Notes: generated from the letters alone by a model not told the origin. A stretch of DNA of 22,168 nucleotides from Welwitschia mirabilis (GCA_051453625.1 JBOZIK010000001.1:24622841-24645008); one strand, 5' to 3'. Positions 9,579 to 19,818 are shown, counted from the first letter of the stretch. Made by a program: numbers and translations.

Positions 9579-9851
9579 TTAAGAGAGGGACGTCCATGCG
9601 GGGACAATATGAGGAGATGTCTAACCTGTCATCCTGGGACGTCCGAGATACACTCGATTTTTAACAGTAAATAGAGGGACATCCGGATCACTCGAAGGGG
9701 ACATCCAGATAGGCGAATGTTGGAGCGCAAGCTGATGGTTCTAACTCCATAAGCACAACGTTCAAGAGAGGAACAGCTAAGAAAACTCTTGGCACAGTTA
9801 ACGACCCATTGCACTCTTCTCAAGGTCCAAACAGCTAGTTTTACAAGAGAG

Positions 9852-9865
9852 TCTATAAAAAGCCC
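9852..9865 (+). promoter_or_regulatory. TATA box of the truncated LTR
   Basis: TCTATAAAAAGCCC is a strong plant TATA context. It lies about 140 bp downstream of the GACGTCC box cluster and upstream of a CT-rich stretch, which is the expected U3-to-R layout. Confidence 0.6.
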
Positions 9866-10079
9866 TATGCCTTCTTCAGAACATACCTGAATCTATTATA
9901 TCATTTTCTGAAAAGCAAATTATGTCTCTCTCTATCTCTGCTCCTAACTTGTATCATCTCCTAGAGAGATCATTGTACTACAGGCTGATGCACTGTGCCT
10001 AAAAGCATACCATCCATCAAAACCTTCAATTTGATTGAACTCTAGTGAATGCTTCGTGGTTGAGCAATCTGACCGTTGA

Positions 10080-10155
10080 GAAGGGTATTGTAAAGGAACC
10101 CTTGGTGAAGGGTGTTGTAAGCTACCCTGGAGAAGGGTGTTCTAAGGGAACCAGG
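10080..10155 (+). repeat. Three-copy 26-bp repeat in LTR
   Basis: GAAGGGT recurs at 10080, 10107 and 10132 within similar units of the form GAAGGGTRTTGTAA...ACC. This is typical of the R/U5 part of plant LTRs. Confidence 0.75.
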
Positions 10156-10373
10156 AGGCTGAGAGCACATTGCTGGCAAGGATTGCCGAACCACTATAAA
10201 TCTGTGATGCACTCTTTCTGCTTGCTTGAGTTCATTTTGTTGTGTTCTTGTTTCAATTGTTTCTAATTTATTTTCTTAAGCAAAGTTTAGACTTTAGCTT
10301 CTTGAACTTAAGTAGTTATTTTTGGTAATTCACCCTATTCACCCCTCCTCTAGGATGCCAATCGATCCTAACA

Positions 10374-11578
10374 ATCTTAACTTATTCCAAATGATGATTC
10401 TATTCTATCTCTTTCATTTTGAAAAACCCACTTTGTGCCAATAACATTCTTACCTAGAGATCTTGATACCAATTCCAAACTTGATATCTTTTGAACTAAT
10501 AGATTTCCTCTTGCATTGCATCAATCCAAAACTCATCTCCTTAAGCTTCCTTGAAGTTCTTTTGTTTAAGTTGCTAAACTATATGAAAGTGTGCACAAAT
10601 GTTTTAAGTCCTTTTTGTGCAAGCTAATCCATCTATTTTGCTAACTGTTTGATCTAGTGGATTGTCTCTTCTTGTTCTTCATGGAAATTTAATACATTTT
10701 GTATCCAGTTGATTAATCAGTGATAGTTATGTTGTTTCACTTGGTGTAGACCTTTGAAGATGATAGACCTTGATTTCCCTCTTTAGAAAATGCATAGTTC
10801 TTTTCTACGTCAACACCCCCTTGTTCTTATTCTTGTGTATCTCACTTATCATTCATGTTATAATCACATACAGTTACATGAATAGTCTCTTCAACTTTCA
10901 AAGTTCTTTTATTGAAAACCCCATGAGCTTTACTTGTGAAAGAGCATCCAGGAAAAATACCTTCATCTAACGTTGATTCAAATTTATCACGAACAGGCTT
11001 TCTTTCAAAGTAACATGTGCTTCCAAGGTCTTCAAATACCCTGCTAGTTGTTTCTGACATTTCCAAAGTTTGTAAGGTGTCTTATCAATATCAATCCTTG
11101 GATAAACTTGATTTTAAATATATCATGCTTTACCTACTACTTCAGCCCACATCCTCAAAGGAAAATGATGCTTATTTAACATTGTTCTTGCAATCTCAAT
11201 GACAAGTTGGTTTCTACTTTGCACAACACCATTTTGTTAGGGATTTCTTGCGATGCAACCATTAAAATCACAACAGTTAGCAAATGTTTCCTTGTCAAAA
11301 TCACCATCATGGTCTAATCTAAGCATTTTAAGATTAGAACCTTTCTCATTTTGAATCGATCGGCATAATCTCACAAGCCCATCAAAACATCATCTCTATT
11401 TTATAAAAAGACAACCCAACAAAATCTATTAAAGTCATCAAGTATAACCAAAGCATACCTTTTCCCACCAAAACTAGAAGTCTTAACTAATCCAAATAAA
11501 TCTATATGAAGTAAGGATTTCAATGGCAGTGACAAATCATTGTGTTCTGTCAGGATTCAAAGTTGCAAGGCAAATGTA
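10374..11578 (-). pseudogene. Ty1-copia integrase and RT start (copia A, 5' part)
   Basis: From 11578 downward the reading gives LHIDLFGLVKT, FGGKRYALVILDDFNRF (integrase core with first Asp), LRLDHDGDF (second Asp region), RNP-stop-QNGVVQSRNQ, ARTMLNKHHFP, the end-of-integrase landmarks STLDEGIF and VFNKRTLKVEETIHV, then NVIGTKWVFQNERD from the RT start near 10400. The Glu expected in GVVERKN is Gln here (codon 11219-11221), which would remove the third catalytic residue. Stops and frame changes are frequent. It was once continuous with the RNase H part at 8930-9578. Confidence 0.9.
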
Positions 11579-11579
11579 A

Positions 11580-12380
11580 GGGTCCCTTCCTAGATCCTAT
11601 AATAAAATTTTAAATTTTGTCGCTAAAATGGTTTTTTAATTAAGAATCAGTGATAAATTATCATTTTTGCAGAAAAATAGAAGAAAAACCTTTTTTTTAA
11701 AAAAATAATTAATGCAACTCTTGGAGAGTTCCAATCGCTTGGTGATTTGGGCATGGAAAGCAATGTAACTCTTAGAGAGTTGCAAAACAGCTTAGGGAAG
11801 AATGTTGAAATGTGACACTAAAGTCTATTTTTATTCCCTTGTTGGTTATAATCTTATGTCGATCCCACATCGTTTAAAAGGTAGACTGAGTTATAAAATC
11901 ACCTTGAGGTAGTCATGAAATAAATTGTAATTTTCAAAAGGGAATATGTTGGGTAGGAGGCATCTAGGGTTGTGCTAGTTTAGCCTAAATCTCTCTCTTA
12001 TATATGTCGCTCAAGCCAGTGAGGGTTAGATGTAGTGTGCTTCACAGCTATCTTGTATTCTTTAAAGCTTTCAACTACTGTTAAAAGCTTTGCATTGCTT
12101 TTTCAAGGAAGTAGGATAGAACGGGACCAAGCCTTATGTTCTCTAAAGCTTTGAACTACTATTAAGAGCTCTGCATTGCTTTCTCAAGGAAGTATGCTAG
12201 AAAGGGACCAAGCCTCGTTAAATCTTTTGTGTGCTTTCACTTTTGTTTGATTTTCCAGTTATCTCATTTTATGGAGCATTCATTTTTATAACAATCATGC
12301 TATAAACATTGCTTGTACATTTTTATGAATTTACTAAATATTTCAGCTACATCTACTTTGCCATTAACAAGAGTTGTTGG
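11580..12380 (+). mobile_element. LTR-like promoter region, unassigned element
   Basis: A possible start TGTAAGGGTCCCTTCC lies at 11577. GATCCCACATCG, a frequent plant LTR motif, is at about 11861-11872, and TTATAAAATC, a TATA-like sequence, at about 11891-11900. A leader containing an 81-bp-period duplication follows. No coding sequence is present. It separates copia A (minus) from copia B (plus) and could be the 5' LTR of copia B, but I find no second copy downstream of copia B and no primer-binding site. Confidence 0.45.
12064..12215. repeat. Tandem duplication, 71-bp units at 81-bp period
   Basis: AAAGCTTT(C/G)AACTACT at 12064 and 12145 opens two similar units that both close with GGGACCAAGCCT (ends 12134 and 12215). 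About ten point differences separate them, so the duplication is old. It lies in the presumed transcribed leader of the LTR-like region. Confidence 0.85.
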
Positions 12381-13329
12381 AGCCTCTTGCTAGCGAATTG
12401 AGTTCAGTGCATGCAAATTAGCGTACTATAGACTAAATGTGCAAGGTGTGATACATGTGATGTCCCAAATGTGAAGGCTATTGTAACAGGGTAATTATTA
12501 CAAACAAGTTAATCAAATTGATGCCTATATTGATAAGAAATTGAACACCATGATGGACACTAATCTATGTGCATAGCATGTGTAGTAAGCTCTAAGGATG
12601 GCCTACGGTGGCATGCCTTGATCCATGAAAAATGAAGTATTTAAAATGACAATATAAAGATATGAAGTTACGACAACATGATATCATATTTTATCATTAT
12701 TTGTGTTTAATTTTAAATTGTAAACTAGCCCTACCTCACCCCGTAAGGTATCCTAGAAGATAAAACCGAAAGTTGTTGCTACTCTTCAAAAGCATCATGA
12801 TAAAGTAGTTTAGAACTAGCTAGTTACAACAAAGTTGCATCTAACTATGAGTGGGCACAACCTAAAGCAAAAGAAGTAGAATTGACAACTAGACCTAGCA
12901 AAATATAATTGCATTGAAGCACAAAGGTGAAACATTAGGTGATTGTTTTACACAGATTCTAGTCTTGCAAGGAAAGATGGCCCTTTGAATGTGACGATCA
13001 GATATAGATATAAGAATCCATTCATTGGTGACTCTATCAACTTCCTAGATGCTGACCAACATAGCAATAAAAGGATCAACAGTCAGAGCAAAAGGTGCAT
13101 CAAATTTCTTCTAGATTAAATTCTGAAATGAAAGCTTCTAATGAAGAAGTTTTTCAAGGCAACATAGTAGTAAGAGTTCTTAAGCTCACACTTACAAGTT
13201 ACAAGTACAAGATGTCATGAAGCACACTAGCTTTTAATAGATTTCAAACCAAATAGAGCAAAGCAAACAGCCACTCAACAAGGAAGTGAAATCCATCAAG
13301 TAAAGGAGGATGAAGAAGCTAAAATTGAA
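12381..13329. other. No recognisable gene; probable decayed element interior
   Basis: Only short frames are present. The position between an LTR-like region and copia B pol suggests decayed gag or integrase sequence, but I could not identify any zinc knuckle, protease or integrase motif. Confidence 0.4.
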
Positions 13330-14970
13330 ACTGATCCTATAGAACTTTACCTTTTTCATGGCAATGAACTTGTAACATTCCAGGAAGCAAGAAAGTATCT
13401 AAAGTGGAGAGATGCAATAAGCATATACTATTAGCCATTTATACAAAATGGGAGGACTTACCACAAGGCAAGAAAGTGGTAAGGAACAAATGGGTGTTCT
13501 AGAATAAGTGTGAGTCAAATGAAACACTTGATAAATGCAAGGCAAAGTTTTGCAAATAATTGATGCAAAAGCATAGAATTAATAACACAGAAGTGTTTAC
13601 ACTAATATCAAAATGGCAAACAATTCAAATCTTGTGTGCGTTGGTAGCATAGAAAGGTTGGAAGATGCACCAACTTGATGTGAAGACCGTGTTCCAAAAT
13701 GAAAAACTTGAGATGGAGATTTATATGGTTCAGCCTAAGGGTTTTGAAACAAAAGGCAAGAGTAGAAAGTGTGTAGACTAAGAGTGTGTAGACTGAGGAA
13801 CTCACTAAATGGTCTTAAGCAAGTACCACGCACATGTTATACTAAGCTAAGAAATTGTTTAGTGAAAATGGGATTTGAGATGTAAGAATACCGGGGTATT
13901 GATGCGATGTTGCTTATCAAACAAGCAAGAGATAAGAGCATACATCAAATTGTATGTGTCGGCAATATTTTGATCACTAAATAAGAAGGAAAAAGACATT
14001 GTGAATGTAAAGAAATACCTTGCAATACAATTTGAAATTATTGATTTGGAGTTGATGAAATACTACCTCGGTGTGGAAGTTGCTCCAAAAATAGTTAGAT
14101 TTTCTTGAATCAATTAAAAAATATTGGTGATATTAAGAAATTTGGAATGGAAAATGCAAAAATAATTTCGACATCAATGATCTACAACCTAAAGTTAACA
14201 GTTGATGAAAATCACCAAATGCAAAAGAATCGAAATCATGTAGACTAGTGGGAAGTCTGATGTCTATCGCCAACAGTAGGTCTGACATATCATACACAGT
14301 TGGGAATGGGGATGTTAGCAAGATACATGGCTAAATCAAAAATAAGTCATTGGAATGCAGTAGTTAGAGTTTTCAAGTGTTAAAAAGGAATGAGAGAGTT
14401 TGGACGTCTATTTCAATAAGATGGCAGCTTCAAAGTTAGAGCTTTCTCATATTCAAACTTGAGTGGTTGTCAAGATACAAGGAAATCTACAAACAGGTAT
14501 ATGGCATTTTTGGGATCTTCACCATTTCTTGAAGATCCAAGTGACAAAAAAGAGTAATAGTAATAGATTTGCCAGTTAAAGCAAAGTATTAGATTTGCTA
14601 GTTAAAGCAAAGTATTAGATTTGTCAATTAAAGCAAATTACATGGCAGCATTTGGAACGAGTAAGAAGATGATTTGCATAAGGAAGTTATTGGCTCTTCT
14701 AGATCTTCCAAAGAAAGAAGCTACAAAGTTGTATGCGGATAATAAATCTACAATTCACATGACAAAGGATCCATTATCCCCCAATAGAGCAAAATAAATT
14801 GCAATGAAAGTCCACAAGATACGAGTACTTGTTTAGAATGATGTGATAGACATATAGCATGTTTCATTAACAGGTCAAGTTGCAAACATGTTGACAAAAC
14901 CATTTGACAAAATCAAGTTTCAATAGTTCAAAGATCAGCTAGGAACAAGAGGCACTAGGACTTCTCCAAT
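13330..14970 (+). pseudogene. Ty1-copia RT and RNase H (copia B)
   Basis: The order of motifs is DLPQGKKVVRNKWVF (RT start), KGWKMHQLDVKTVF and MEIYMVQPKGFETKG, then CVGNILIT at the place of YVDDLLIT (13955-13966). DLELMKYYLGVEV, LSGCQDTRKSTNRYMAFLG, ANYMAAFGTSKK, LYADNKSTIHMTKDP and VANMLTKPF (RNase H and its tail) follow, ending near 14960. Both catalytic aspartates of RT are replaced (D-D to G-N). Stops and frame changes are numerous, and a 26-bp triplication disrupts RNase H at 14565-14641. It is a dead relic in plus orientation; no 3' LTR was identified with confidence. Confidence 0.9.
14565..14641. repeat. 26-bp tandem triplication inside RNase H relic
   Basis: Units at 14565-14590, 14591-14616 and 14617-14641 each begin AGATTTG and contain TTAAAGCAAA. 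The period is not a multiple of three, so the expansion itself shifts the reading frame. It lies immediately before the ANYMAAF segment, which corresponds to the conserved AEAEY region of copia RNase H. Confidence 0.9.
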
Positions 14971-15599
14971 CAATAAAAATGATTCACAAGAATATTCACT
15001 ATTTAGCATTCAAGGCCACCTCAACCATCTTAGTTTAGGATTGAGATTTTTCTTCAGGAATGCTAGTTTCCTCCAAAAATATCTCCTTTTCAGTTTGCTT
15101 ATTGTCGGTATGTCAAGTACATTATCTATCTATTATAATTGTGACCTTCAACGCCTAAATGAAGGATTGAAATCCTATGGCTATAACTTTCGTTGTTAAG
15201 GTTATAGTTATAGCAATTAATGTAAAAGCTCAACCTCTTGTGAGCTTAGTAACAAATTAATTAAGGCAAAAAACCTAATGGTGAAACCCTAAACCTAGAT
15301 CTATAACTATTGATTATATGCTAATAAAATGATTATTGACGTTGTTCCCATTCCATATCATTGTTATATTTTTCTATTCCCTATTAACTTTATTTTGTAG
15401 GTTAACTTGACATCATGAATTATCAGTCTTCCTAATAGAGCAGACAATGAAAATATTAAGGGATAAGTTATGCACGCATAATGCTGTACAGGACACATAA
15501 TATTACCTCTTTGACATGTCAATGTAAACATATTATGTGAATTAGGCATTGATTAGCACCTTTCTAAGATTAGAACAAGTCCTTAATAAAAATGTAGAA
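14971..15599. other. Unassigned DNA between copia B and copia C
   Basis: No gene is recognised. It probably holds the decayed 3' end of copia B and the far end of the copia C LTR. A short inverted repeat, CTATAAC (15181-15187) and GTTATAG (15201-15207), is visible. Confidence 0.4.
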
Positions 15600-16233
15600 A
15601 CATTCACTTATGTATTAACCCCCAAGAGGGAAGAATTTTCCATTTCATTTGTCTCTCATCTATCTTTCTTCGTCAAGCTTTATTCCTATCACACTTCTAC
15701 AAAAATTAATAAATGTCAAGTAAAAAGGAGGACTTTTTTCATAGCCCTAACCTTTCATGTTTCAATGATGAATGTTTACCAAGTCATACATCTTTCGTGG
15801 ATATTTGCCCACCTACATCTTCAACCCTTCATTTTGTAATGAAATTAAAAAAAGAACACAGCAAGAGAAAAACTAAACAAGCAAACAAACAATATGACAA
15901 GATTCGAGCCCTTTTTGTGCTTCTTCCTCAAACCAATCAAAAGATCTTTTAGATCCATTACAAAACCAACAATCACAAGGAATGCAAGTTGTTCCTCTAG
16001 CTCAAGCCACAATCCACAAGCGATAATGCAAATGACTTCAACCGTCACCACACACTCATAGGGAATCCCAACCCCTTTTTAATAGCGGTAGGGATTAATA
16101 CAAAATCGTGAAATAAGATTGACCCCATGCACTTCTTCTTCTATCTTTGGTATCTTTTCCTTTTTCCCCCTTAACCTCTAACAACATAAAGTTACTTTTA
16201 ACATGAAAAGAGGAAAGATATTGTTTAGCTTCA
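15600..16233 (-). mobile_element. 3' LTR of copia C (far boundary uncertain)
   Basis: On the minus strand a probable LTR starts TGAAGCTAAACAATATC at 16233, 13 bases after the polypurine tract. It contains CTATTAAAAAGGGGTTGGG near 16070-16090, a TATA-like promoter context. The outer end near 15600 is a guess because the matching LTR lies outside the window or is lost. Confidence 0.45.
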
Positions 16234-16246
16234 TAATAACTAATAA

Positions 16247-16257
16247 TCTCCCACTTG
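16247..16257 (-). promoter_or_regulatory. Polypurine tract of copia C
   Basis: CAAGTGGGAGA on the minus strand is identical to the tract of copia A at 8916-8926 and lies between the RNase H end and the LTR. Confidence 0.7.
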
Positions 16258-17942
16258 AAGGAAAACCTCTTGCCTTTCGAGCAACATACAAATGAAAAAC
16301 AATCTAAAGGGTTATGCTAGCTATAAACAAGCTTCTCTTATGAAGCTAGAAGTCCAAGCAAGGAAGTGTAATGTTGGTGCTTCCCAATAGCAACAACTTT
16401 TGTCAAAATGTCAGTAGCATTGTCCTTTGTAGAAATTAATCTATGCATAGCCATTCTCCATCACTTAATGAACAAAGTGAAACCTCAAGTTGATATGTTA
16501 GTCCTAGCATGATAAGCAAACTTCCTATCCAAGTGACAAGCACTCTAACTATAACAAAATATATATAATTCTTTTGTTTCTTCCCCAACGAACCAAGAAA
16601 TCATTTGAGCCACAACGTTTTTTGTGTAAGCTGTCATCAAAGCTATGTATTTGGATTCCATTGTGGACAAAGCTACCATGGATTGAGGTCATGACATCCA
16701 ACTAATAGCACCTCCACCAAGAGCGAAAACATACTCTATAGTGGAACGACTAGTCTCCACATCTACAGCAAAGTCCGCATCAACATATCTTGTGATTTGG
16801 AGGTTTCCTCCTCTAGATAGCATCCTATGAGACTAACTACCTTTTAAGTACAGGATCCACTTGAACACTAACCAATGAGTCCAACCAAGATTACTCATGA
16901 ACCTATTAACCACTCCCATTACATCTGCGATGTGTGGCTATGTGCACACCATGGCACACGTCAATGGTCCAACCACTAATTTTTATGGGAGTTATCTGAT
17001 ACACTTCTTGTCCTCTAAAGATCAAAGGCAATCCTTCTTGCTCAATTTAAATTAAGATGCCAATGGAGTACTAACAATATGAGCAACTATCATATTAAAA
17101 CACTCCAAAACCTTGGAGATGTAATCCTCCTACTTGAGCCATAGTAGTTTATTTGTTTAGTCCCCAATTATCTTCATCCCAAGAATTTACTTGGCTAGCC
17201 CCAAGCACTTCATTTCAAGATGCTTACCTATTTCACACTTGAAGTGTTTAATTTCATCCTTATCATTTCCCACTATAAGCAAATTATTAACATTCAATAA
17301 TAGCATGGTAAACTTGCCTTTCACTTGCTCGAAGAAGTGAACATAGTAGTGTATTTTGCATATGTTGTACTATTGCACTTTCATAAATGAATCAAACTTC
17401 TTATATTGCCCTCTAGGGGCTTGCTTAAGACCATACAGACTTTCCCTTACTCTACATACAAATCAGTATGCTTGTGATAAGCAAAATCTTCTAATTGAAC
17501 CATATAGATTTCTTCTTCTAGACCCCCAAGCAATAATGCAGCTTTAACATCTACTTGCTCTAGTTCCCAATCAAAACAAGAAATTAAAGATAAAGGAATT
17601 TTCATAGAAGCTCGCTTGTCAACTGAAGAAGTTATCTCAATAAAATCTATATCTATTTTCTGTTTGAAGTCCTCTACCATAGGTCTTACCTTATCCCTGA
17701 TAAGGTTATGCAGATCTTCCTTTAAGTAAAAGATCCATCTATTCTATAGTGTGTTCTTACCCTTTGGCAGCTACACTACTTCCCATGTGTGATTAACCAT
17801 AAGTGATCTCCATTCATTATGCATTGGAAACTCTTGTTGCTTCTAATCAATACATGACCTTGCTTCTAAAATAGTTTTTGGTTCTCCTCCATCACTTAGT
17901 AAAAGATACTTTGAAGAAGGAGAATAACTATTAGGTTGCTTT
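16258..17942 (-). pseudogene. Ty1-copia RT and RNase H (copia C), interrupted
   Basis: From 17942 downward the reading gives HTWEVV, LPKGKNTL and NRWIFYLKED (RT start), LEQVDVKAALL, LEEEIYMVQLEDF, LNVNNLLIVGND at the YVDD site, then RNase H landmarks MTRYVDADFAVDVETSRST, FALGGGAISWMS, ALSTMESKYIAL and DNATDILTK. The RT catalytic pair reads Asn-Asn instead of Asp-Asp (17283-17288). Stops and frame changes are present. The 5' end is cut at 17943 by the LTR of the Sire-like element, so the remaining gag, protease and integrase of copia C should lie beyond the right edge of the window. Confidence 0.9.
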
Positions 17943-18370
17943 TGTTACGATAAATCAAAGAAATCAAGAAGTTTCAATGATGAAATCTCGGAGTTCAAGA
18001 ACAAGATGAAAACAACAAAATCTGCACTAATGCATGATGGAACGTCCGACCCCTCACAATGGGGCGTTCGGGACTCCTCAGAGGGGCACGTCTGACCCCT
18101 CACCATAGGACATCCAAGACTCCTCATGGATATTGCACAGAAGTACCTTCAAAGTGGAACGTCCAACATAGTACATCGGGGCATCCGAATATGAAAGCTA
18201 CTACCCAAAGTCTCATGCAAAGTGGGACATCTGACACAACAGACCGGGACGTCCGGATAAGAAATGCATTATTTGTACCTAGTTCAACATGGGACTGTTG
18301 AGAACAAATATGTTTCAATGATGAAGTCAACAAAATTATTCGCAGGTCAAAGTAATAGCTCAAATCTGAA
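17943..18370 (+). repeat. 5' LTR of the Sire-like element (right end in gap)
   Basis: The LTR runs from TG at 17943 into the N gap at 18371. It carries four pairs of degenerate ACGTCC boxes, each pair 22 bp apart (18043/18065, 18089/18111, 18160/18182, 18228/18250). GTTTCAATGATGAA occurs at 17972 and again at about 18312. The LTR end, primer-binding site and gag start are hidden by the gap, so the 100 Ns probably understate what is missing. Confidence 0.82.
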
Positions 18371-18470
18371 NNNNNNNNNNNNNNNNNNNNNNNNNNNNNN
18401 NNNNNNNNNNNNNNNNNNNNNNNNNNNNNNNNNNNNNNNNNNNNNNNNNNNNNNNNNNNNNNNNNNNNNN
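18371..18470. other. Assembly gap hiding LTR end, primer site and gag start
   Basis: 100 Ns separate LTR sequence from mid-gag sequence. The flanks show no shared sequence, unlike three other gaps in this window, so real sequence is missing here. Confidence 0.8.
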
Positions 18471-18471
18471 A

Positions 18472-19240
18472 AAATTTCTAAGAAAGAAAAAGGAAGGAAA
18501 ACGTCTCAAAAGGTTTCCAAAACGTGGAAATGAAAAGGGTAAGCAAACATCTAACTCTATTCAATGTTTTGAATGTATAGGTTTTGGTCATGTAGCCTCA
18601 GAACGTGCCAATGAAAGAAAGGAACGAAGCTCAAAGGGCAAGGAGAAAAGGGCTCTATAAGCAACATGGGGTGACTCTGATGAAGAAGCAGGTAACTCAA
18701 ATGATGACGATGAGGTATTGAACTTTGGACTATTATCTTTCATCGATAAATCAAATCTTGGACTCGTAGCTATAGAAGACGATCATGAAGACGATCAGGT
18801 ATGTTCAAAAAGTGATTATAGAGAATGTTTCTATTTAGAGTATGATGATCTTATTGATGCCTATGAGAACCTGTATAATGTTAGTATTGGATTAGGAAAG
18901 AAAAATGTTCTTTTTCAGGCCAGTGATCTTGAAATTAAGTTGCTTGAAGCAAACAAAAGAATAGAAGATCTTTCCAAAGACCTGCAAGATGCGCAAAGGA
19001 TCACCGAATGATTGGCGCAGGGAAAAGAGAACTTTATCAAACTCTTACAAAGTGGGAGATCTCCATTTGACAAATCAGAACTTGCTAGCACTCTAGGTTC
19101 ATCTACTCCCTTTCATAATTATCAGACTAGAATAAGTTCTCAATCTTCTGGAAAGAATTATAATAGAAAAGGTCATGTTCAATTCTTTTGTCCTTTTAAG
19201 AAATCTCTTTTCTTTGGGTATAATTGCAAATTTTGATTTG
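18472..19240 (+). pseudogene. gag of the Sire-like element, partial
   Basis: The frame from 18472 is basic and lysine-rich, then shows the nucleocapsid knuckle QCFECIGFGHVASERAN, then KRAL-stop-ATWGDSDEE, an acidic stretch and a coiled-coil-like segment with heptad spacing (LEIKLLEANKRIEDLSKDL), and GKENFIKLLQSGRS. The knuckle is C-x2-C-x4-H-x4-R: the last Cys is replaced by Arg. A second knuckle-like segment (YNRKGHVQFFCPFKK) has lost its first cysteines. Stops lie near 18657 and at 19009-19011, in one continuous frame. The KALQATWSDSD-type context is typical of Sire gag. Confidence 0.82.
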
Positions 19241-19259
19241 AAAACAGATCTCGCATAAT

Positions 19260-19818
19260 TAAATAGTAAACCTAGCAAAATGAACTGGGTTAGGAAGAAC
19301 TCTATAACCACTCTATTTGCCCATGTTGCCTTTACAGTCCAAGGTAAAACCAAGTGGTATCTTGATAGCGGGTGTTCTCATCATATGACCGGAAACAAAA
19401 GTCTCCTGAGCTCCTTTCAAGATTATGATGAAGGTGAAGTAACCTTTGAAGACAATGGAAAAGGACACATTGTAGGAAAAGGGTCCATAGCTGCAAATGA
19501 ATACCACCCACTATCCATGATGTCTACCTAGTGGAAAGTTTGAAGCACAGCCTGCTTAGCATTTCTCAAATTTGTGATAGAGGCAACACCGTTTCCTTCA
19601 CTAAGAACAAGTGTATTGTTAGAAATGCTATAAACAACAACATAATCTTGACTAGTGGCAGGTCAAAATGCATGTATGCCATTGGTCATGAGGATGTGTT
19701 AAGAGAAGGTTGCTACTTGACCCACTCTGAAGAAATAAACCTTTGGCATAGAAGACGAAGGATCACAAATTCAAAAGATCTAAGACTGAATTTTGGGCAT
19801 TGGGGTAAATCCCCATGA
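19260..19818 (+). pseudogene. Protease and integrase start of the Sire-like element
   Basis: The aspartic protease motif WYLDSGCSHHMTGNKSLL (catalytic DSG at 19364-19372) is intact, followed by VTFEDNGKGHIVGKGS. A frameshift near 19500 leads into VYLVESLKHSLLSISQICD and LWHRR, the start of the integrase zinc-binding region, which breaks off in a second frame disruption. A TGA ends the reading at 19816-19818. Everything normally found after LWHRRLGH (integrase core, RT, RNase H) is absent. Confidence 0.88.

Larger units (their letters stand above)
9579..10373 (+). mobile_element. 5'-truncated LTR (solo or remnant), Sire-like
   Basis: Degenerate GGGACGTCC boxes fill 9588-9710, a TATA box (TCTATAAAAAGCCC) lies at 9852-9865, and a CT-rich leader follows near 9924-9940. 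A 26-bp three-copy GAAGGGT repeat lies at 10080-10155. The end reads ATTCACCCCTCCTCTAGG and GATCCTAACA, finishing in CA at 10373, a common plant copia LTR ending. No primer-binding site follows; instead copia A sequence resumes. Compared with the LTR at 17943, roughly the first 85 bp are absent, so the left end is truncated. The relationship to the 17943 element rests on shared box architecture, not alignment. Confidence 0.75.

Noticed and set aside
10374-10400. Primer-binding site after the LTR at 9579-10373
   Set aside because: The bases after the terminal CA do not resemble the initiator tRNA-Met complement (TGGTATCAGAGC) and instead read as copia A RT on the minus strand.
15549-15952. Overlapping 79-96 codon ORFs as genes
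   Set aside because: No domain, and they lie in the probable copia C LTR on the opposite strand.
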